From Platerodrilus igneus (lineage: Eukaryota; Arthropoda; Insecta; Coleoptera; Lycidae), in assembly GCA_036346225.1 (NCBI GenBank), contig JARFIW010000966.1, positions 310,001-374,000 on the forward strand: 64,000 nucleotides of DNA, read 5' to 3'. The number at the start of each line of letters is the position of its first letter. The stretch's first letter is position 1. Below are positions 57,283-64,000 of the stretch, piece after piece. A program made the translations under genes and the position numbers. Under the pieces are notes generated by a model. It was not told the origin of the DNA. It searched no databases and saw only the letters and a program-made list of their open reading frames with translations.

Positions 57283-58491
57283 ATGGATAGCAATATTTTA
57301 AATGTTACGCAACGTGCTATATTTGATACAACCATCGTCAATGCCGACAAACATATGCATACTCCGTACTCCAATACCACGTATGAGAAGAACGATGTTA
57401 TACAGATTCCAATAGAAAACGAAGATGTCTATACACTACCATGGGACAGCGTAATTTATATTGAGGGTACAATGAATAAGTCAAATGGTGGCGTTTCGCC
57501 TACAGCCGATTTTGTCAACAACGGAGTTTTATTTTTATTTGATGAAATTCGTTATGAACTTGGTGGAAAGGTTATTGACCACGTTCGTAATCCAGGTATA
57601 ACTACGACTATTAAAAATTCCCTATCCTACGGTTATAGCGAAAGCCGTCGCTTTAGAAACGCCGGTTGGTCCCCCATCGATAAGCTTGATCTCGTTGATG
57701 CTAATGGTCATTTCAACGTATGCATTCCCTTGCGCATGGTTTTAGGATTTGCGGAGGACTACCGAAAAATTCTTTTAAATTTCAAACAGGAGCTTATTCT
57801 TATTAGAAGTAGTGCTGACGATGCAGCTATATCGAATTCTGATAACAAAGAGTCAATCAAAATTACTATTACACATATATCATGGCGGATTCCACATATA
57901 ACCGTTGCAGATGCAGAGCGCTTAAAACTACTCAAACATATTCAACGCAATGCCACCATGGACATAAGCTTTTGCAGTTGGGAACTACACGAATATCCAG
58001 AATTACATACAACACACACGCATACGTGGGCCGTGAAGACGGCTTCTCAAGTGGAGAAACCACGTTTTGTTATTGTCTGCTTTCAAACCGATACATCGTG
58101 CAAAAAGAGACGCAGTCAGTTCGACCACTGTAAGTTGACCAATATGAAATTACCTCTGGGTTCATCTATGTATCCTTACTATAATCTTAACATTGATTTC
58201 GATACCAATCGCTATTCTATACTATATAAAATGTATGCACAGTTTCAACAATCGTACTACGGAGGTATCAGTGAACCGATATTAACACCCAATGAATTTC
58301 AAACGCACGCTCCACTTGTAGTCATCGATTGTTCCCATCAAAACGAAATAGTGAAAGTGGGAGCGGTTGACGTACGATTAGAATTTCAAATGAAAGATGC
58401 GCTTAAAGCTCACACTACAGCGTACTGCCTCATTCTACACGATCGTTTGGTCCGCTACAATCCTGCAACCAATATTGTGAGTGAAGTCTAA
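57283..58491 (+). CDS. Polinton major capsid protein (double jelly roll, hexon type)
   Basis: The 402-residue frame from the ATG at 57283 has the hallmark regions of the Polinton hexon-like capsid protein: an N-terminal strand region (NVTQRAIFDTTIVN, YTLPWDSVIYIEG), FDEIRYELGGKVIDHVRNPG, VCIPLRMVLGFAEDYRKILL, a second jelly roll with FVIVCFQTD and LTNMKLPLGSSMYPYYNLN, and HQNEIVKVGAVDVRLEF near the end. It would form pseudo-hexameric capsomers. The frame is intact and the start is supported by its position one base after the small upstream ORF. Confidence 0.92.
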   Translation: MDSNILNVTQRAIFDTTIVNADKHMHTPYSNTTYEKNDVIQIPIENEDVYTLPWDSVIYIEGTMNKSNGGVSPTADFVNNGVLFLFDEIRYELGGKVIDHVRNPGITTTIKNSLSYGYSESRRFRNAGWSPIDKLDLVDANGHFNVCIPLRMVLGFAEDYRKILLNFKQELILIRSSADDAAISNSDNKESIKITITHISWRIPHITVADAERLKLLKHIQRNATMDISFCSWELHEYPELHTTHTHTWAVKTASQVEKPRFVIVCFQTDTSCKKRRSQFDHCKLTNMKLPLGSSMYPYYNLNIDFDTNRYSILYKMYAQFQQSYYGGISEPILTPNEFQTHAPLVVIDCSHQNEIVKVGAVDVRLEFQMKDALKAHTTAYCLILHDRLVRYNPATNIVSEV

Positions 58492-58495
58492 AACG

Positions 58496-58723
58496 AATAG
58501 TCCATTAGTTGTCGACGTGCAAGGTTTTAAAATTGCACATAACTACTTTGTGTATAAAGAAATGGCTGTTATACAACTATCCTTACCGAATGGAGTTGCA
58601 ATAACGTATGTGCTGAAACCACCATATTCTTGGAACTGACTATCAGCTCGCTTCAAATACCAAAACGTATGGTTAAGCAGAAACTTTTACGGTATATCTT
58701 GGGATGATTGCAATTTACAATGA
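58496..58723 (+). pseudogene. Unrecognised short conserved frame after the capsid gene
   Basis: Reading from 58496 gives PLVVDVQGFKIAHNYFVYKE, ITYVLKPPYSWN, a TGA at 58637-58639, and then YQNVWLSRNFYGISWDDCN to a stop at 58721. The continuation after the stop in the same frame shows one protein of about 75 residues broken by a nonsense codon. It looks like the start of a longer gene whose rest was lost at about 58.74 kb. I cannot name it. Confidence 0.5.
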
Positions 58724-58750
58724 ATTTCCACACCTAAATGTTATTAACCT

Positions 58751-58798
58751 AGACTCTTAATCTCAGGGTCGTGGGTTCGAGCCCCACGTTGGGCGCCA
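58751..58798 (+). other. tRNA-Lys 3' half including CCA
   Basis: AGACTCTTAATCTCAGGGTC and what follows to GGGCGCCA is the 3' half of tRNA-Lys(CTT), from the anticodon arm through the T arm and acceptor strand, ending in the CCA that is not normally encoded in nuclear tRNA genes. On the minus strand it reads as an extended primer-binding site after ATTACAC, which could be an LTR end. The 5' half is absent, so this is not a tRNA gene. Confidence 0.8.
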
Positions 58799-61700
58799 GT
58801 GTAATGTAAAAGGGGTTTAATTAAAACTTTTTGTAAGTTTACTACCCTTTATCCTCGTGACTATCAGCTATATACTAAAACTCTCTATTTTAATCTGATG
58901 TCACTAGGTCGAGATTTTCTTCTTTAGACTCCAAGCCCAGGGTAATGTCAGATGGAAAACGGCTTTAGACAAAGAAAACTCTTAGGGATTAAACGGCTAG
59001 TAGAGTGTTAGCTCTGGGTAGATCATGAGCATGGGTCATGGGTGGATAATCGACCAAAAATATTTTTAATAGGCGCCACCGTATTTTTTAATACAAGTGC
59101 CAACAAAATTTAACTGTGTTTGTATAAGGGGAATGCGGAAACCTTATCTTAACACCACTATCATAGCCATAAAATTTGAATTTCACTCTTTATCACACAC
59201 TTACCAAAACCTCAACCACCAGATGTCAAACAGTTGTCTCAGCTTTACCTGTGAACAAACAAAACACCACATGGACACTATCTGTGTCCTCAAAAGCATA
59301 TGCCCAAAAATATAATAAGTGACTTTAAACATCTGTGAAATACTAAAGAGATTCATTTTCATTATTCTGTCTTTTACTTAAGGAGGATTTGCTCTAGTTT
59401 TCTTTCCTAATTTAAATGTTGTATAATAAAACTTCTTCCAAAGGAAACAAAATGAATTCTATTTATATGTAAAAATCAGATTATATACATGTGACTGCAA
59501 TATATATTTACTATCTTGTCATAAAAAAATTTTTATAAAAAGAATTTTAGTGAAGTTTAACCTTTAAAATAAATATGTATAAATTGATCATTTCTATAAA
59601 ATTTAGTTTAAGCAAACATGTCATAATTTATTAGTTCATAACACATGAATTTATTTTACTATAATCATTGAAGCGCTTCCTTGACCATTTACAACAAAGA
59701 TTGATCATCAGAAAAATTGCGATCATAAAATGCAACTACTTAAATTTAACTGTAGTCTACACAAAAAATATACACGAATTTCAGCACCAATAAAAAGCTT
59801 TTACATGACCTGAATGTTTTTAAGCAAAATGTGAAAATTAAATCAAGACTGCATCTGGCGTCTAGATTAGGAAACAGAATCTATACTATTTTTTTTATCT
59901 GACATAAGTTGTCATTCTAAATATCTTGAAACACATTGTATTCGTGTACAAATAACTGACAAACTAGATATTTATTCGGTGTGTTATTAACTTTAAAAAA
60001 CTACTTTATATTTTTGTTACTCTAATAATCAACGTAGGAAATCTCATAATAATTTACTATACTTTCAAAGTTACGGAAAGTTTCAAACACTCACGTGTAT
60101 CCAAATAAATTGCAGGTGCAAAATCATGACATCAGCTGTTGTATTTTTCCAGCGTATTAATCATCTGTAAGTTTGAAGTACCAAGATTCTTTGTTGAATA
60201 AACCATTGTGATACGGCGTAGTTAAATAGATAGAACGAAACCATAACTGTCTGCTTTAAATTATTGCGACGAAAATGTATTATAATTTAACATTGAAAAT
60301 TGTTGTTGTAGATATGTCCATAAGATATTGCATGTCTTAAATGATGTATATTATCGTTCCATGTTCTCAACTCAAGTCTTCTTTTTGACCCTATTAGACG
60401 CCTCGTGTTTTAGTCGGCCCATCTTGACTTTTATCTCTAGTCTACCAAAAGCGACTTCACTCTTCGACGTTGGAAACAAAAGTGCTGATAATTAACTGGA
60501 CAACGCTTGGTAACAAGCCTGAGAATATATATCTTCTAGAATCTATGTATTATTGTGAACATTATACTTTAATTTTTATTGGCTGAATATTTACGAATTA
60601 AATGCTTTAAAATTTATCTGTTTTATTATTAATTTATTAGGCTTGGTGTAACAAAAAAAAATACGTTACAACCTTAGTTTCATAAAATTTATTCTCCAAA
60701 GATCAACCAAGTATAAACCAGAACTATTAAATTTACATAAATTTTGGTGTTATTTTAATTTAAACTATGCTCATAAAGTCTTTTATATACATAGCACCAA
60801 CATTGTTACTACCTATTAATATCAAATCTTTAAAGAAATTTACAGTCATGATGTTTAAGGTAGCAAATATAAATAAGCTGTTTAATGTGTTGTAGAAGAA
60901 TTTTTACCATTGTATTATCGGTATGAATAAACTTATTAAAATCTCCAAGATGCACTTTCTTAATGTGTTTTTAACGAAAGTAGAAATTGTGAATTTTGGT
61001 AATTAACAATTATGCTAAAATGATTTAAAGTTATGCAGTTGCCATATATAATTTATATATATCGATATGTTGTTATAAATATCACAACCCCAAGGTCATT
61101 AACTACCATGCACTTTACTAATCTATAATTAATAAAATCCCCGTACATTTAACTAAGATGCATTTTTCTTAATGTGGAAGTCTTATCTATATTTTATTCA
61201 AATAAGAATCTGCTACCGCCACCCACACAAAGATAGAGACAATTAAAGGATGTAATTTTTTGTAAATAAAACCTTAAAATATTGTGTGTTTCTTTCTAAC
61301 AATATATATTTAATACAGAAATAATTTTTTGAAATTCTCGGGACATTCTTCAACACGTGCATGTTTTTGCTTAACCTAAAAATCTCTGAAGTATTCAATC
61401 ACCTAATGGGTGCAAAGCCCCCCGTTCAGAACATCTTATGGAATCCCATTGCGCATTTGAGAATGATTACATCACCATCCAAATTCTTCACCACGTTTTA
61501 AATAAAGACATAATTTGCATACATTTTAAGGTTATATTTTAGATCCGACTGTAAGTTCAGTGTACTTGTATAAATTATTTTGGGGTGATGTAATCAAGAA
61601 TAAAATATACAGCATACTTGTCTTGACATGTTTTTGCAACACATCTTATGTTAATTAAATCCATTATATTACAAGTTGAATGTCGATATTATTTGCATAT

Positions 61701-62154
61701 ATATTACCAGAGCTATAATTCTAATAAAAAACACGAGGTTATATTCGACTGCGAATTCTTGTTATTTTATCTTGACATTGAAATCGTGAGAAGTGAACGA
61801 CTTGTTTTTACAAGATTTTACACGCAAACTTTATAATTAGATCCATTATATCACATTTCGTATATTTTCCAAATGTTATTTGCTACTTCATACAAAATAC
61901 AGCTTTTAAGGAGAGATAAAAAACTTGCACGTTTTTGCTTAACATAACAAAATTCTTCATATAGGTATAATCACCACTTCGCTATGCTCTCGGCTACCTA
62001 GTTTTGGTTACTTTTTCAAGGTTGTTGTGACGTCATAGCCTTTCATAAATAAAGAACAATGTAATACTATTCTAAAATTTTTATTCTGGCATTATACATA
62101 ACAAAATTAAAAATATTTAATGCCAAGCATGGAGCCATTTAAACTTAATTTTAA
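58799..62154. other. Unassigned AT-rich region
   Basis: No coding frame, RNA or complete element is recognised in these 3.3 kb. It sits between the last Polinton capsid-side fragment and the polymerase-like fragment, so it may be an insertion inside the Polinton. Two related phrases (CGTGCATGTTTTTGCTTAAC near 61360 and a close copy near 61930) hint at an old repeat. Confidence 0.4.
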
Positions 62155-62913
62155 TATAAAGTCGATTGTTTAACATGGCTAACAACCAATGCAAAAATTA
62201 AGATATACAACAAATTTGTGTGTCAGATAACAAGTCCTGGTGTTAATAAACAACTTGGAAATCATATACTCAATTTTTTACGTTGTCCAGATGCACGTTT
62301 AAGAGAAACATTTGCGTCTACTTTGGCCAAAGAACATGGTATTACGCGATTGGAAGCGACAATATACAACTGTACAATTGGAAGCTATGTCAGTGCGAAA
62401 CGGGTGTATAATCCCTTAAAAGACTGTTTAACCTTATTGGAAGATAGTAAGTTATACTTCCTAAAGGCGCCATTGTACTCTGTACCACTTGCCAAAATGT
62501 AGAGTAAGTTATCGGACAAGCCAGAAAATAGCTGCTGCTTAGTGTATAATAACCTACTACGGTGCGTGTATTCGGGAAATGGCAATACAAAGACATTGAC
62601 GGGCTTGCAAATTAAGTTGTCAGAAAAACCAGAGGAAAGGGAAAAATTGATAAAGTATGTGCTTTGGGTTTTTAGTTTTAACTATTTACCTGTAAGTTAT
62701 TTGGAGATAGTAGAGGAGAAAGACAGCCAAGATAAAATAAAAATCTTACACAAGTGCTACATTAAAGCAGGTAACATGTTTTACACAATCTGTAACACCA
62801 TATTCTACAATTCCAAAAAAATAATCATTTCGGAATTGGTGTTGATAAATACGCTTAACATTCGCCCAGAGGTTGTACGACAACGCGTAAATATTGGCAG
62901 TAAACTTTCTCTC
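62155..62913 (+). pseudogene. Probable Polinton DNA polymerase N-terminal region, fragment
   Basis: The frame from 62155 encodes [52 protein letters not shown] and, after an in-frame TAG at 62500-62502, continues SKLSDKPENSCC to RQRVNIGSKLSL. There it meets Penelope sequence. The kIYNKF...[10 protein letters not shown] pattern resembles the N-terminal region preceding the polymerase domain of Polinton type-B DNA polymerases, as I remember that family; this is an inference. One nonsense codon and the Penelope junction make it non-functional. Confidence 0.45.
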
Positions 62914-64000
62914 TATGATGATAAAACCAGACAAATCTAATAAAACTGTAATAATGAATGAGAAGGTTTATGATATAAAAATTAAAGAGCCGTTACAGGA
63001 CCAAAATACATATAGATTAATAAAGCAAAATCCCACAATAAATTATCAAAAAACAAATAATGAATTAGTTAAACACTGAGAAAATAAAACATACATATCA
63101 CCAACAATATGTAAGCAATTAACGATTAATAATTCGTTACCGCCAAAGCTATATGGATTGCCAAAGCTTCATAAGGAAGGCATACCAATAAGACTTCTTA
63201 TTTCGTTTATTCAATTACCATTTAATAAATTGGCAGTGTTTTTAAAAAATATCATGGAAAAATATTCTATATAAAAATGCGCACTATATAAAAGGTTCGT
63301 GGCATATCAAAAATAATATAAGTAATATTAAGATTCCTGAAAATTATTTATTAATTTCTTTAGATGTAATATCGCTATACACCAACATTACTATCGATTT
63401 GGCATTAAATATAATTGAAAATAAATGGCAAGCGATTAAAGAATTTACCGACCTACCATTACAAGAAATAATAAAAACCACTCAACTAATTTTAGAATCA
63501 ACATATTTCACTTATAGAAACAAGGTGTTTAAACAAATAAATGGTTGTGCAATGGGTATGGCTTTGTCTAGCGTGATCGCACAATTAGTGCTAGAAGAAC
63601 TTGAGACAACCATTTTAAGAAAGTTTGAATTTGACATACCTTTTTTCTATAGATATGTTGATGATTGTATTTGTGCTGTTCCAATGGATAAAATAGAATA
63701 TACTCTTAACTTATTTAATATTTTTCATGAAAAACTACAATTTACCATAGAAATTGAAAAGAACAACAAACTAAATTTTCTATATATGACTATACACACC
63801 AAAAAAAACAGGTACTAAAAACTGAATGGTATAATAAGAAAACGTGGTCGGGAAGGTATATCCACTACCACTCGCAACATCATATTGCCCACAAAAAGGA
63901 TGTGGTAATAGATCTGGCAGACAGAGCCATAAAATTGTTAAATCCTGAATACAGACATAAAGCAATTATAAAAGCTAAACATGCTCTTATGGAAAACAAT
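62914..64000 (+). mobile_element. Penelope-like element P2, 5'-truncated, runs off the window
   Basis: From TATGATGATAAAACCAGACAAA onward it matches P1 from 22431 at about 97 percent identity. The junction at 62913/62914 follows the polymerase-like frame with no inverted arm, as in 5'-truncated Penelope insertions. The 3' end lies beyond the window. Confidence 0.92.
62935..64000 (+). pseudogene. Penelope reverse transcriptase (P2), partial
   Basis: It encodes KLYGLPKLHKEG, motif A SLDVISLYTNI, motif B FKQINGCAMGMALSS and motif C RYVDDCICAV, as in P1. It carries the same TGA after ELVKH (about 63077) and the same frameshift near 63275 as P1, and a private 1-bp loss in the A run near 63808. 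It lacks P1's 6-bp deletion (reads TCGTTACCGCC). Confidence 0.88.

Larger units (their letters stand above)
50920..58723. mobile_element. Polinton/Maverick (virus-like DNA transposon) fragment
   Basis: The gene set integrase, packaging ATPase, PLA2-domain minor capsid protein, adenovirus-type protease, penton-type and hexon-type capsid proteins is diagnostic of Polintons/Mavericks. Minus-strand genes (52153-55277) and plus-strand genes (55380-58723) diverge from a 102-bp region. The protein-coding part is more GC-rich than its surroundings. No terminal inverted repeat or full DNA polymerase is found, and several genes have single nonsense changes or frameshifts, so the copy is incomplete. Confidence 0.93.

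Overview
This is AT-rich nuclear DNA of an arthropod, most likely an insect. The evidence is an interrupted spliced transposase, arrays of C2H2 zinc fingers, and Copia, BEL/Pao, Penelope, Tc1/mariner, Harbinger and Polinton/Maverick elements. No single-copy conserved host gene is recognisable. Almost everything is transposon-derived, except two zinc-finger genes that themselves sit in a 6.8-kb duplicated module.

Layout. 0-1.2 kb: two foldback (inverted-repeat) elements; the second cuts off a minus-strand Copia retrotransposon (1.2-5.24 kb) inside RNase H. 5.44-8.11 kb: an end-to-end IS630/Tc1/mariner-type transposon with TIRs, a TA duplication and a decayed transposase. 8.14-14.86 kb and 35.91-42.66 kb: direct copies A and B of one module, each with a long C2H2 gene, a Harbinger remnant and a PHD-finger remnant; B also carries a solo LTR with a 5-bp duplication. 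Between A and B: repeat X (14.9-17.0) and its inverted partner (33.8-35.9), an unclassified repeat Y, a tRNA-like repeat z, a palindromic Penelope element (21.0-24.5), and two copies of a 2-kb repeat F, the second split by a BEL/Pao element (25.34-31.86) with almost identical LTRs. 42.7-43.7 kb: a hairpin and a palindrome with two tRNA-like arms. 43.7-47.0 kb: mostly unassigned, with a primer-binding-site-like motif and a hammerhead-like motif. 47.0-50.8 kb: two F copies in inverted orientation.

50.9-58.7 kb is a Polinton/Maverick (virus-like transposon) fragment: integrase, a coiled-coil fibre-like protein, a broken unknown gene and the packaging ATPase on the minus strand; a PLA2-domain minor capsid protein, an adenovirus-type protease fused in frame to a penton-type jelly roll, a small ORF and the major capsid protein on the plus strand. 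A likely polymerase-region fragment of the same kind of element lies at 62.15-62.91 kb, directly joined to a 5'-truncated second Penelope copy that runs off the window. No Polinton TIR was found, and several of its genes carry isolated nonsense codons.

The most striking organisation is that almost every module boundary from 14.8 to 49.2 kb is an (AT)n tract, including both ends of F and X, the outer edge of the Penelope palindrome, and one or both ends of the zinc-finger module. The arrangement looks like nested insertion into, or recombination at, AT microsatellites.
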